A stretch of 48,680 nt of DNA from Collinsella sp. TF05-9AC (GTDB lineage: Bacteria > Actinomycetota > Coriobacteriia > Coriobacteriales > Coriobacteriaceae). The first letter of the stretch is position 1; the number at the start of each line of letters is the position of its first letter. Where the stretch lies: the NCBI RefSeq assembly GCF_003438495.1, contig NZ_QSSH01000013.1, forward strand, positions 1 to 48,680, read 5' to 3'. Made by a program: the position numbers and the translations under genes. This document shows positions 16,631 to 24,584 of this stretch, piece after piece. The notes beneath the pieces are model-generated. The model worked only from the letters and a program-made list of their open reading frames with translations. It did no database searches and had not been told where the DNA came from.

Positions 16631-17114
16631 GACTCCAAAGCGCATCTTGGTTGACACCAACGTGTGGCTCGATTACTTCATTCCCTCACGACGTGGTCGT
16701 TCGGTGGCGATTGAGTTTTTACGCGATGCATGCACGGCACAGGCTGATTTGCTGTACGCGGCGACATCGTCCAAAGACCTGTTCTATTTGATTTCAAGCG
16801 AACATAAGGCATGGTATCGGCGCGAGCATGGCTCACTGTCCCAGAATGCCGCTATGGCAGCGACTTCGCTTGCATGGGATTGTCTTAGCGTGTTGTCGCA
16901 GCTTGCCACGCCAGTGCCCTGTGACCTGAGCGACATATGGATGGCGAGCAGACAGCGTGAGCTCCATAGCGATTACGAAGACGATTTAATCATTGCGGCA
17001 GCGATACGCGCTCAAGCAGATTTACTGGTCACCAACGATGCCAAACTCTGTTCACACGCACCCGTCGCAGCAATGAGCGCAGAAGACGCAAAGAATTACT
17101 TAGCAACGCTCTAG
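16623..17114 (+). CDS. PIN-domain toxin (VapC-like ribonuclease)
   Basis: This 163-residue protein has the PIN acidic residues in order: LVDTNVWLDYF (first Asp), the middle acidic region, and YEDDLIIAAAIRAQADLLVTND (Asp/Glu cluster and final Asp). PIN toxins are Mg2+-dependent RNases that cut tRNA or rRNA. It is partnered with a RelB-like antitoxin instead of the more common VapB/AbrB type. The active-site residues look intact. A hairpin (17167-17194) lies between it and the convergent dehydrogenase gene. Confidence 0.87.
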   Translation: MSETPKRILVDTNVWLDYFIPSRRGRSVAIEFLRDACTAQADLLYAATSSKDLFYLISSEHKAWYRREHGSLSQNAAMAATSLAWDCLSVLSQLATPVPCDLSDIWMASRQRELHSDYEDDLIIAAAIRAQADLLVTNDAKLCSHAPVAAMSAEDAKNYLATL

Positions 17115-17166
17115 CAATTTGAAGACCCCACAGGTTGGCCAAACGGCGGGCTCGCAGCGTCGAGGG

Positions 17167-17194
17167 GTTCCGGCGTTTGGTAAAACGCCGGAAC
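17167..17194. terminator. hairpin between convergent genes
   Basis: GTTCCGGCGTTT-GGTA-AAACGCCGGAAC is a perfect 12-bp stem ending 3 bases before the stop codon of the leftward dehydrogenase. No T-tract is present on either strand, so intrinsic termination is uncertain. Confidence 0.45.
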
Positions 17195-17196
17195 AA

Positions 17197-18132
17197 TCAG
17201 TGTTCGATCCAGCAGCGAAGCGTCTCGCCAGCTTGAAAGTGGCGTAGGTTCTCCGCAGCGATGTCTACGACGTTATTGAGCGTGGCTGCCAGGTGGAACC
17301 AACCGGAGACATGCGGCGTGATGAGCATGTTGGGCGCATCCCACAGTGGGCTTGTCTCAGGCAGCGGCTCGGGGTCGGTGACGTCGACCGCAGCGCCGGC
17401 AAGGTGTCCCGACTCAAGGGCGGCGACCAGGTCGTCGGCAACCACGAGGTCACCGCGGCCGCCGTTAGCAAAGAAAGCGCCCGGCTTCATTGCGGCGAAG
17501 AACTCGGCGTTCGCTAGGCCGCGGGTCTCGGGTGTGCTGGGCATAAAGGATGCGACGACGTCTGCCTCCGCCAGGCGCTCAGGTAGGGTGTCCATGCCGT
17601 CCATGTCCTCAAACACAATGGGGTAGACGAGCGGATGGCGCTTGATGCCGCGGACGTGCGCGCCCATGTTGCGGCAGAGCGTGGCAAAGTGGCCGCCGAT
17701 ATCGCCCGCGCCCAGCACCAGCACGTTGGCGTTTTTGAGCGAGGTGACCGGGCCCAAGTCCTCCCAGCGATGCTCGCGCTGCAAGTCGTGATAGCCGGGC
17801 AGGCGCTTCATCATGGAAAGGACCATGGCAAACATGTGCTCGCTCACGGCCTGGCCGTAGGCGCCGATTGAGCAAGACAGCTTGGCTTCAGCCGGCACGG
17901 TGCCGGCGGCGAGGTAGTCGTCATAGCCGGCGGTCTGCAATTGCAACAGCTGGAGATGCTCGCATGCCGTGAGCATGCCAGGGTCGATGTTGCCCAGGAT
18001 CACGTCGGCATCGGCGACCTGCTTGCGCGTGGCGGCGTCGGCGCTCGTGTAGATAAAGTCCTCGCCCGGAGCGCTCGACTCAAGAATTGCGCGATGGCGG
18101 TCGTTGACGGGCAGCAAAACCAGGATGTTCAC
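17197..18132 (-). CDS. D-2-hydroxyacid dehydrogenase family protein
   Basis: This 311-residue NAD(P)-dependent oxidoreductase interconverts 2-oxo acids and D-2-hydroxy acids. The dinucleotide motif is VLGAGDIGGHFATL. The catalytic residues are Arg in NGGRGDLVV, Glu in DVTDPEPLP and His in ITPHVSGW. The N-terminal catalytic domain (MNILVLLPVNDRHRAIL) is shortened as in the GhrA/phosphoglycerate-dehydrogenase-like branch. The substrate is not defined by sequence; glyoxylate, hydroxypyruvate or another 2-oxo acid are candidates. A family palindrome lies upstream at 18151. Confidence 0.88.
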   Translation of the reverse strand: MNILVLLPVNDRHRAILESSAPGEDFIYTSADAATRKQVADADVILGNIDPGMLTACEHLQLLQLQTAGYDDYLAAGTVPAEAKLSCSIGAYGQAVSEHMFAMVLSMMKRLPGYHDLQREHRWEDLGPVTSLKNANVLVLGAGDIGGHFATLCRNMGAHVRGIKRHPLVYPIVFEDMDGMDTLPERLAEADVVASFMPSTPETRGLANAEFFAAMKPGAFFANGGRGDLVVADDLVAALESGHLAGAAVDVTDPEPLPETSPLWDAPNMLITPHVSGWFHLAATLNNVVDIAAENLRHFQAGETLRCWIEH

Positions 18133-18150
18133 AAGCAGTCCTCTCCGCTC

Positions 18151-18201
18151 GACCTGCCAAAAGGGGGCAGGTTAATTTTGGCGGGTTTTATCAGGCAAAA
18201 T
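18151..18201 (+). repeat. AACCTGCC/GGCAGGTT family palindrome, copy C
   Basis: ACCTGCCAAAA, GGGGGCAGGTTAA, TTTTGGCGGGT then TTTATCAGGCAAAATG. It lies between the dehydrogenase start and the map stop. Compensating changes (GCAGG to GCGGG) keep the stem mostly paired. Confidence 0.8.
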
Positions 18202-18261
18202 GTTCAAATAAAACGCTGGATGCAAGACGAGCGTGCCCGTCAGCATCCGACGCATCTACAG

Positions 18262-19149
18262 CTACCAGCTGAGCAGTTCGTAGCCGTCCTCGGTCACCAC
18301 GAGCTGTACCTCGCACTGGGCCGAATCGCTGCCGTCCTTGGTGCGCACGCACCAGCCGTCGCCCTTGCTAATCTTGATGTCGGGCGCTCCGGCATTGACC
18401 ATAGGCTCGATGGTAAAGACCATGCCCGGGGCCATGATGGTATCCACATCGGGCGCCTCGGTGGTAAAGCCCACAAATGGGTCTTCGTGGAACTCCTTAC
18501 CGATGCCGTGTCCGCCGTACTCGCGCACCACGCTAAAGCCGGCGTCCTCGACGGTCTTTTGCACGGCCTCGGCCATAACGGACAGTGGCAGCCATGGCTT
18601 GACGGCCGCCAGACCCGCTTCCACGCTGGCGCGGGTGACATCGACCAGGCGCTGGCGCTCGGCCGAGACCTCGCCGATGCAGAACATGCGGCTCGAGTCG
18701 CTAAAGTAGCCGTCTAGGATCGTGGAACAGTCCACGTTGATGATGTCGCCCTCGTGCAGCACGTCCGTATCGCAGGGAATGCCGTGGCAGACCACATCAT
18801 TGATCGAGGTGCACACGCTCTTGGGGTAGCCCTCGTAGTTGAGGTCGGCCGGCGTGCCACCGTGCTCGACGGTGTAGTCGTAGATCATCTGGTCGATCTG
18901 GTTGGTGGTCATGCCTGCGGCGATATGCTCGCCCACATAATCGAGCACGCCCACGTTGATGGCTGCCGAGCGCTTGATGCCCTCGATATCGGCGGGAGTC
19001 TTGTAGAGCGTGTGAGGCAGAACCTCCCAGCCTTCTTCCCACAAGCGCTCGAGGCGCTCATCAAAGGCGCTATGGCATTTCTTGTATTTCTTGCCGCTGC
19101 CGCACCAGCAAGCGTCGTTGCGGCCGGGCACGGGTCCTTTGTCATACAT
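18262..19149 (-). CDS. map: type I methionine aminopeptidase with N-terminal SEC-C zinc motif
   Basis: This 295-residue enzyme removes the initiator methionine from nascent proteins. The first 27 residues carry a SEC-C motif (CWCGSGKKYKKCH), a zinc-binding module that helps docking to the ribosome. The peptidase domain follows with VCHGIP, the metal ligands in INVDCSTILDGYFSDSS, GGHGIGKEFHEDP, FTIEPMV and the final Glu in SAQCEVQLVVTEDG. E. coli Map has 264 residues; the extra length is the SEC-C extension. It appears monocistronic, and a 67-bp palindrome lies just upstream. Confidence 0.95.
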   Translation of the reverse strand: MYDKGPVPGRNDACWCGSGKKYKKCHSAFDERLERLWEEGWEVLPHTLYKTPADIEGIKRSAAINVGVLDYVGEHIAAGMTTNQIDQMIYDYTVEHGGTPADLNYEGYPKSVCTSINDVVCHGIPCDTDVLHEGDIINVDCSTILDGYFSDSSRMFCIGEVSAERQRLVDVTRASVEAGLAAVKPWLPLSVMAEAVQKTVEDAGFSVVREYGGHGIGKEFHEDPFVGFTTEAPDVDTIMAPGMVFTIEPMVNAGAPDIKISKGDGWCVRTKDGSDSAQCEVQLVVTEDGYELLSW

Positions 19150-19201
19150 GGCTAACTTCCTTTCATTCGCAGCTAGTATAGCCCACCCACGCGGCCATAA
19201 A

Positions 19202-19268
19202 AGTTGCGGTGATATAGTTCCGATTTAAGCGGTTTAACAGCACAAATAGGAACTATATCACCGCAACT
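19202..19268. repeat. palindrome with perfect 20-bp arms upstream of map
   Basis: AGTTGCGGTGATATAGTTCC at 19202-19221 and its exact reverse complement at 19249-19268 flank a 27-base spacer. It lies 53 bp upstream of the leftward map start and 41 bp past the end of the leftward radical SAM gene region. It is A/T-richer than the other palindromes and shares no sequence with them. Confidence 0.85.
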
Positions 19269-19309
19269 GATGGGGCGGGATGGCGGGCACTAGCTGCTGC
19301 GTGGTTTTG

Positions 19310-20086
19310 CTAGTAGCTCACCTGGCAGGGAATACCGAGGGCGCGCACGCGCGCGGCAATGGCGTCGAGCACCTCGGGCGCTGCTTTGGCAAGGCCGGCG
19401 ACTGGTGTCTCGCGCGCGACCGTGTAGATGGTCGCCTCCTGCGGACGAATGCGCTCAAGCGCCGCGAGCCAGGGGGCAACATACTCCTCGCCGGTATTGT
19501 CGATGAGCTTGCCCTGATACTCGCCGGTCAAAAAGATCGTCTGGATAATAACGTGACCGTCAAAGCTTGCGAACGTCTCGATCTGGTGTTCGACGTTGTA
19601 GGGGCCAACAGGCTGGTCGAGCAGCTGGATAAACGCCGGGTCGACGGTATCGAGCTTAAGAATGTTGTCGTCGACCATCATGAGCGCGTCGTGCACCTCG
19701 GGGCGGTCGGCGCGTGTGCCGTTGGAGAGCACGGCGATCTTGGAGTTTGGGGCAAGCTCGTCGCGCAGTGCGACGGCGCCGGCGATGGCCCGTGGAAACT
19801 CCGGTGCGGCGGTGGGCTCGCCGTTGCCTGCGAAGGTGATTACATCGGGGAGCTCGCCCTCGGCTGCCATCTCGCGCAGCTTTGCCTCGAGCGCATCGAG
19901 CACCACGGCAGCCGTGTTATACGATTCGTGGCAGGGGCGCTCGGCATTGAGACCGTTTTCGCAGTATATGCAGTCGAACGTGCAGATTTTGCCGCTGGCC
20001 GGCATCATGTTGACGCCGAGCGAGAGACCAAGGCGACGGCTGCGAACGGGCCCAAAGATGGGGCTGGCATTCAAAAACGTAGACAT
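19310..20086 (-). CDS. radical SAM protein (COG0731-like)
   Basis: This 258-residue protein has the radical SAM cluster motif CTFDCIYCENG (Cys-x3-Cys-x2-Cys) preceded by GPVRSRRLGLSLGVNM. That opening is characteristic of the COG0731 group annotated as wyosine-synthetase-like radical SAM enzymes. ITFAGNGEPTAAPEF is the GGE-like SAM-binding region. Bacteria do not make wyosine, so the true substrate is unknown. The start is set at ATG 20086 because GAGGAG lies 9 bases upstream; ATG 20092, two codons earlier, is too close to it. It is divergent from the alpha/beta hydrolase. Confidence 0.85.
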   Translation of the reverse strand: MSTFLNASPIFGPVRSRRLGLSLGVNMMPASGKICTFDCIYCENGLNAERPCHESYNTAAVVLDALEAKLREMAAEGELPDVITFAGNGEPTAAPEFPRAIAGAVALRDELAPNSKIAVLSNGTRADRPEVHDALMMVDDNILKLDTVDPAFIQLLDQPVGPYNVEHQIETFASFDGHVIIQTIFLTGEYQGKLIDNTGEEYVAPWLAALERIRPQEATIYTVARETPVAGLAKAAPEVLDAIAARVRALGIPCQVSY

Positions 20087-20222
20087 AGGCATATGCTCCT
20101 CAAGACAATTGTGCCTAAGCATAGCATCGGCTCCAAAGCAAGGTGCGGGCTCTTGCTTTACAAGTTTCGTTTTTTCACGTCGCTCATGATGCCGTGCCAT
20201 GAAAAGCCTCGGGTCGGGTACA

Positions 20223-20236
20223 GTTAATCTGTTAAC
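20223..20236. promoter_or_regulatory. GTTAA-N4-TTAAC palindrome in a divergent promoter region
   Basis: GTTAA-TCTG-TTAAC is a perfect 5-bp inverted repeat about 75 bases before the alpha/beta hydrolase start. It could be a regulator site or part of the promoter. The remaining gap 20087-20311 also holds AAAGCAAG..CTTGCTTT (about 20141-20160), a weak hairpin. Confidence 0.35.
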
Positions 20237-20311
20237 AAGGCGTAAGGCAATGCGGGTCCATCCAACCGCACTGACGTGCAACTGGATGAGCATTGATGAT
20301 GGGGGCACAAC

Positions 20312-21109
20312 ATGGATTTTACGGTCGAGAATGCGGGCACCACGATTGCCTGTCGCGAATATGCCGGCCCGGATGTGTCGTCTGATGCTCCTGCCTTGGT
20401 GTGCGTGCACGGCGCCTGCGTCGACGGCGTCTTTTTTGACGCCATCGCCCGCGAGCTCGCCTGTGACTACCGCGTCATTGCCTACGACCGCCGCGGTTGC
20501 GGCGAGAGCGGCGACGCTGCAGACGGACGCTACGACCTCGCCGTCCAGGCCGCCGACCTGCAGGCCGTTATCGAGCATATTGGCGCTCCGGCAAACGTGC
20601 TCGCGCACAGTGCCGGTACGCTGGTGACGCTGGAGCTTCTCCGTGCAAACCCCGCCATAATCCCGCGTGCGATTCTGCATGAACCCGCCGTGACGGATGA
20701 GGGTGCCGGCCTGGGCGCGGCCCCGGTTTTGCTCGAGATGATCGCCGCGGGAAAGGTCTCCAGGGCATTACGGGCCTTCTTGGGCGCCATCGGCGATTCG
20801 GACCCTGAGGCCCCCAAGTTAACCGAGGCAGAAGCCAAGCATGCCCTGCGCAATGGCCGCAGTTTCATGGCAAACGAATATGGGATTACTATGACCTGCG
20901 CTCCCGATTGGGATAGCGTTCGCGCGTCGAAAACGGTGGCCGCCGTGCTCCTGGGCGAGCTCTCGATTGGCACGCCCCGCGAGGCTGGCACGCGAGCGGC
21001 TGCCGAATATCTCGATTGCCCCCTCGTAATGATTCCTGGGGCGCACAACGGCCTGCGCGATCGCCCGGCAGCGGCTGCCCGGGCTGTCTGTGGCATCCTG
21101 GGGCTCTAA
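20312..21109 (+). CDS. alpha/beta hydrolase
   Basis: This 265-residue cytoplasmic hydrolase has the oxyanion-hole motif VCVHGACVDG, the strand YDRRGCGESG, the nucleophile elbow AHSAGT (Ser100) and the likely catalytic histidine at 245 in IPGAHNGLRDRP. It is a standard single-domain fold of normal length. No substrate can be named; esterase, lactonase or peptidase-like activities occur in the family. It stands alone, divergent from the radical SAM gene. Confidence 0.85.
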   Translation: MDFTVENAGTTIACREYAGPDVSSDAPALVCVHGACVDGVFFDAIARELACDYRVIAYDRRGCGESGDAADGRYDLAVQAADLQAVIEHIGAPANVLAHSAGTLVTLELLRANPAIIPRAILHEPAVTDEGAGLGAAPVLLEMIAAGKVSRALRAFLGAIGDSDPEAPKLTEAEAKHALRNGRSFMANEYGITMTCAPDWDSVRASKTVAAVLLGELSIGTPREAGTRAAAEYLDCPLVMIPGAHNGLRDRPAAAARAVCGILGL

Positions 21110-21253
21110 CACCCGCAATGGCCAAAGCAGGCTTCACCCGCAAACGTTTCGGCCGTGTTAACAAATGTGCTCAAAACCTCACGTCTGCGACTTCAATAGC
21201 GCCGCCTGTCAACTCATAAAAATGTAACAGCATTCACGTACTTACCTGCATCG

Positions 21254-21271
21254 ACAAGGTGTTACCCTTGT
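21254..21271 (+). promoter_or_regulatory. ACAAGG-N6-CCTTGT palindrome upstream of the signalling gene
   Basis: A perfect 6-bp inverted repeat (ACAAGG TGTTAC CCTTGT) lies 50 bases before the start at 21321, followed by TAGCATTTG, a possible -10. The surrounding 211-bp gap contains no other gene. Confidence 0.35.
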
Positions 21272-21320
21272 AGCATTTGGAACCCACCGCTACCATGCGA
21301 AACTATCGAAAGGGCCCCAT

Positions 21321-23201
21321 ATGCTCAATAATCACGAGGTCAATCTAACCGACGAGGAGGCTGCCGCTGAGGTCGCCCGCGTCGCGAAGACCTACCCCGT
21401 GGTGCGTTTGCTGTCGGCCGATCAGATTAAGAGCGAGCCTAACTGCTTGCTTGCTGGCGATCGCTGCCCTTGTCTGCGTCAGTCGAGCCTTGAGGCCTTG
21501 GCAGACTCCGATGAGGTGTCGGAGCAACTGCTCAACGATGGTGTTGAGTACCGCGCCCGTCTGCGTCCTCTAAAGGTCGAGGGCGAGCCTCACGTCCTGC
21601 TGATGGTGCGTCCGATCGATGAGCAAGAGGCCGCGGAAGAGGACCTTGTCTACACCGACGTGCTGACGAGCGTGCGCAACCGCCGATATTACGAGGAAAA
21701 GCTTCGTAGCGCCCGCATGAAGGCCGGCGTGGCGGTGATCGACCTTGATGATTTTAGGGTCTTCAACGATACGTGTGGTCGTCATGCCGGCGACCTTGCA
21801 CTCGGTGCTGTGGCGACAGCCATACGCAGCGGAATTCGTTCGACTGACGAGCTTGTGCGCTATGGCTGCGACAAGTTTGTGGTCGTCATGCCCAATATTC
21901 CCTCCGATGACTTCACCCGTCGCCTGCATCAGGTGTCCGATGCCGTTCGTTCCACGATTGTTCCGGGCCATGAGTACGTGAGCTTGACGGCATGTGTTGG
22001 TGGCGTTCGCATTCATGGCGAGACGGTCGATGAGGGCGTTGGCCGTGCTGTCCAATTATTGAGCCGCGCTAAGGCAAAAGTCGGTACGGTCGTGACCGAT
22101 GCCGATTCCATCGAGGCCTTCCAAAGCGAAAAGCCTTTGGTGCTTATTGTCGATGACTCCGAGATGAACCGAGCCATTCTCAACGAGATGCTCAAGGACG
22201 AGTATTGCATCCTGGAGGCCGACAACGGTCGTACGGCGCTCGACATGGTCGACCGCTATGGCGATGAGTTGTCGCTCGTGCTGCTGGATATTGTCATGCC
22301 GGGCATAAGCGGCTTTGAGGTGCTGGCCGATCTGTCGCGCCGATCGGGTATCGACAATCTGCCTTTTATCATGATTTCGAGCGAAGATTCCGATGATATG
22401 GTTCTGCGCGCGTACGAGCTGGGCGCCTCGGACTATATCAACCGCCCGTTTGACTCCCGTGTCGTGCGCCGTCGTGTAAGCAACACCATCCGCCTATACG
22501 CCAAACAGCGCCGTCTGACGAACCTGCTGTCCCAGCAGTACAACGAGCGCGTCAAGAACAGTCGCATGCTCATCGACATCATGGCCGGCGTCATGGAGCT
22601 TCGCAACGGCGAGAGCGGCAGGCACGTTACAAACATCGAGAAGCTGACTGAGCTGCTGCTTGGCTGTCTGGTCCAGCGTGGCGGCACGATCTCCCTCGAC
22701 AATGAGGAGCGCTCCACGATCGCCCTGGCTTCGGCGCTGCACGATATCGGCAAGATGTCGATTGACGATGCGATTCTCAACAAGCCCGGACGCCTTACGC
22801 CCGAGGAGTTCGAGATTATGAAGACGCATACCACGATCGGCGCCGACATGCTACGTGAGCTGGGTAGCCATCACGCCGGCAATGCGCTTATGGAATATGC
22901 GTACCAGATTGCGCGTTGGCATCACGAGCGCTGGGACGGCAAGGGTTATCCCGATGGCCTTAAGGGAGACGAAATTCCCATTGCCGCACAGGTGGTTTCG
23001 GTGGCCGACGTGTACGATGCGCTGACGAGCGTGCGCGTGTACAAGGACGCTATCCCGCACAAGGAGGCGATCCAGATGATCCTGGACGGTAAGTGCGGCA
23101 CCTTTAACCCGCTGTTGCTCGAATGCCTGCTCGAGGTGCAAGACCGTATTGCCGAGACGTTGGCACGCCCCGCCGATGTCGTCGCGTTTCCTACGATTTA
23201 G
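21321..23201 (+). CDS. degenerate GGDEF - response regulator receiver - HD-GYP signalling protein
   Basis: This 626-residue soluble protein has four parts. Residues 1-105 form a small sensor-like region with Cys42, Cys49 and Cys51. Residues 110-265 are a GGDEF-fold domain (TDVLTSVRNRRYYEEKL, DLDDFRVFND) in which GGDEF is GCDKF at 182-186, so cyclase activity is not expected. Residues 273-395 are a receiver domain with phospho-acceptor Asp323 in LLDIVMPG. Residues 415-615 are an HD-GYP phosphodiesterase domain with HDIGK at 474-478 and GKGYPDGLKG near 540-549, which look competent to degrade c-di-GMP. An HPt gene follows by 24 bp. No histidine kinase is nearby. The ATG follows GAAAGGG. Confidence 0.93.
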   Translation: MLNNHEVNLTDEEAAAEVARVAKTYPVVRLLSADQIKSEPNCLLAGDRCPCLRQSSLEALADSDEVSEQLLNDGVEYRARLRPLKVEGEPHVLLMVRPIDEQEAAEEDLVYTDVLTSVRNRRYYEEKLRSARMKAGVAVIDLDDFRVFNDTCGRHAGDLALGAVATAIRSGIRSTDELVRYGCDKFVVVMPNIPSDDFTRRLHQVSDAVRSTIVPGHEYVSLTACVGGVRIHGETVDEGVGRAVQLLSRAKAKVGTVVTDADSIEAFQSEKPLVLIVDDSEMNRAILNEMLKDEYCILEADNGRTALDMVDRYGDELSLVLLDIVMPGISGFEVLADLSRRSGIDNLPFIMISSEDSDDMVLRAYELGASDYINRPFDSRVVRRRVSNTIRLYAKQRRLTNLLSQQYNERVKNSRMLIDIMAGVMELRNGESGRHVTNIEKLTELLLGCLVQRGGTISLDNEERSTIALASALHDIGKMSIDDAILNKPGRLTPEEFEIMKTHTTIGADMLRELGSHHAGNALMEYAYQIARWHHERWDGKGYPDGLKGDEIPIAAQVVSVADVYDALTSVRVYKDAIPHKEAIQMILDGKCGTFNPLLLECLLEVQDRIAETLARPADVVAFPTI

Positions 23202-23225
23202 TTTGACCAAAGGAGTTTTTAATCC

Positions 23226-23582
23226 ATGATTTCCATGCGTGAGGCGTATGAGAAGATCGGCGCTAATTATGATGACGCGTGTGCTCGGCTGATGGGCGGG
23301 GAAATGCTTGCCCGCTTTGCCCTCAAGTTTTTAGATGACGAGAGCATGGACAAGCTGGAGGCTGCCATGGCGGCGGGAGACGCCGAAGGTGCGTTTATGG
23401 CAGCGCACACGCTCAAGGGCGTGAGCCAGAACCTGGGATTCGATAATCTGTACGAGCCGGCGGTCGTGGTGACCGAAGCACTGCGCGGCGCCGATGCCGT
23501 TGACGGCGCTCGCAAGGGAATGCATGCGTTGCAGCAGCAATATGCGGCTACGATGTCGGCCCTGCGCGAAGCGGCTGAATAA
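23226..23582 (+). CDS. HPt phosphotransfer protein
   Basis: This 118-residue four-helix bundle has the histidine phosphotransfer signature AAHTLKGVSQNLGF with phospho-accepting His61. It has no kinase or receiver domain. It is probably co-transcribed with the GGDEF/REC/HD-GYP gene and is the likely phosphate donor to, or drain from, its Asp323. The ribosome site AAGGAG lies about 9 bases before the ATG. It is followed by a strong hairpin terminator shared with the convergent gene. Confidence 0.9.
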   Translation: MISMREAYEKIGANYDDACARLMGGEMLARFALKFLDDESMDKLEAAMAAGDAEGAFMAAHTLKGVSQNLGFDNLYEPAVVVTEALRGADAVDGARKGMHALQQQYAATMSALREAAE

Positions 23583-23628
23583 GAGCTTGCGAGCCTTGGG
23601 CTGCTTGCCGGCCACATATAGGTGAAAG

Positions 23629-23676
23629 GGTGCCCCGCCGGACCATGTGGCCGGCGGGGCACCCTTATCTGTTTTG
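23629..23676. terminator. bidirectional terminator between HPt and the amidotransferase gene
   Basis: A perfect 14-bp GC-rich stem (GGGTGCCCCGCCGG and complement) with a 9-base loop is followed on the plus strand by TTATCTGTTTT. On the minus strand it is followed by TTTCACCTATATG, so it can serve both converging transcripts. Confidence 0.85.
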
Positions 23677-23687
23677 TGGTTCGCGTG

Positions 23688-24497
23688 CTAGCGGGCCTGC
23701 TTGACCTTGGCTGCCGCCTCGACAAACGACTTCCAGAGGTTAAAGTCGGTTTCGAGCGTCTGCCAGGTGTACTCGGGATGCCATTGCACGCCCAGGCAGA
23801 AGGGTTGGCCTTCGACTTCGATGCACTCGGGCACGCCATCGGTTGCCTTGGCGACCAAGCGCGTGCTTTTACCCAGACGATCGATGCAGCAGTGGTGTGC
23901 GGAGTTGGTCTGGATAAGCCTGTGCCCGCCAAGCGCGCGCTCCAGCAACGAGCCCGGCACGACCTCGACGGGATGCACGGGGTCGTTGAGCACGTGGGTA
24001 TGGCGCCACTGCGTGCGGCCCTCGCGCGCGCCCAGGCTTGGCACGTCCATGCACAGGGTGCCGCCGGTGGCGACATTGAGCAACTGCGTGCCGCGGCAGG
24101 TGGTAAAGAGCGGCTTTTTGGCGCGGAGCACCTCGCCGACCAGCTTAAACTCAAAGCTATCGCGGATCTCGCAGCAGAGGGTGGGGTCGTAGGGTCGATC
24201 ATCGCCCCAACGTTTGGGATTGACATCGGGGCCGCCGGGAATGGCGATGCCGTCGGCGATATCGACGTAATGACGGATGACCTCAATGTCCTCGGTGATG
24301 GACATCTGCAGCGGCAGGCCGCCGGCGGCAAGGATGGCATCGACAAAGACGCTCGCAATCTCCTCGTTGGGGGAGAGCGTCCCGCTCAAATAGGGTTTCG
24401 CTTCTTCCCAGCGTGGTGCGACCAGGATGAGCGGACGGTCGGCGGGATCGACGTCGACGTGCGGAGTGTAGGACGATGAGGTGCGGGTTCCGATCAT
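23688..24497 (-). CDS. gamma-glutamyl-gamma-aminobutyrate hydrolase family protein (class I glutamine amidotransferase fold)
   Basis: This 269-residue protein has the nucleophile elbow FTTCRGTQLLNV (Cys134) and the dyad in GVQWHPE (His240, Glu242), plus IPGGPDVNP. This is the PuuD-like stand-alone GATase1 group, which hydrolyses gamma-glutamyl amide bonds. It is the last gene of a leftward cluster with an amino-acid ABC importer, 87 bp downstream of the ATPase gene. That suggests the importer brings in a gamma-glutamyl compound or glutamate-related substrate that this enzyme cleaves. Function beyond the family is inferred. Confidence 0.88.
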   Translation of the reverse strand: MIGTRTSSSYTPHVDVDPADRPLILVAPRWEEAKPYLSGTLSPNEEIASVFVDAILAAGGLPLQMSITEDIEVIRHYVDIADGIAIPGGPDVNPKRWGDDRPYDPTLCCEIRDSFEFKLVGEVLRAKKPLFTTCRGTQLLNVATGGTLCMDVPSLGAREGRTQWRHTHVLNDPVHPVEVVPGSLLERALGGHRLIQTNSAHHCCIDRLGKSTRLVAKATDGVPECIEVEGQPFCLGVQWHPEYTWQTLETDFNLWKSFVEAAAKVKQAR

Positions 24498-24584
24498 GGG
24501 CGTAGCTTTCGAATCCGGGTGGACATGGCACAGGGGTGGCGCGGAGCAAACGTTACTGATGAATTTGCCCGCGTGGCAATTGGG

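Noticed and set aside
17167..17194. Strong intrinsic terminator
   Set aside because: The stem is perfect but neither strand has a U-tract, so it is listed only with low confidence.
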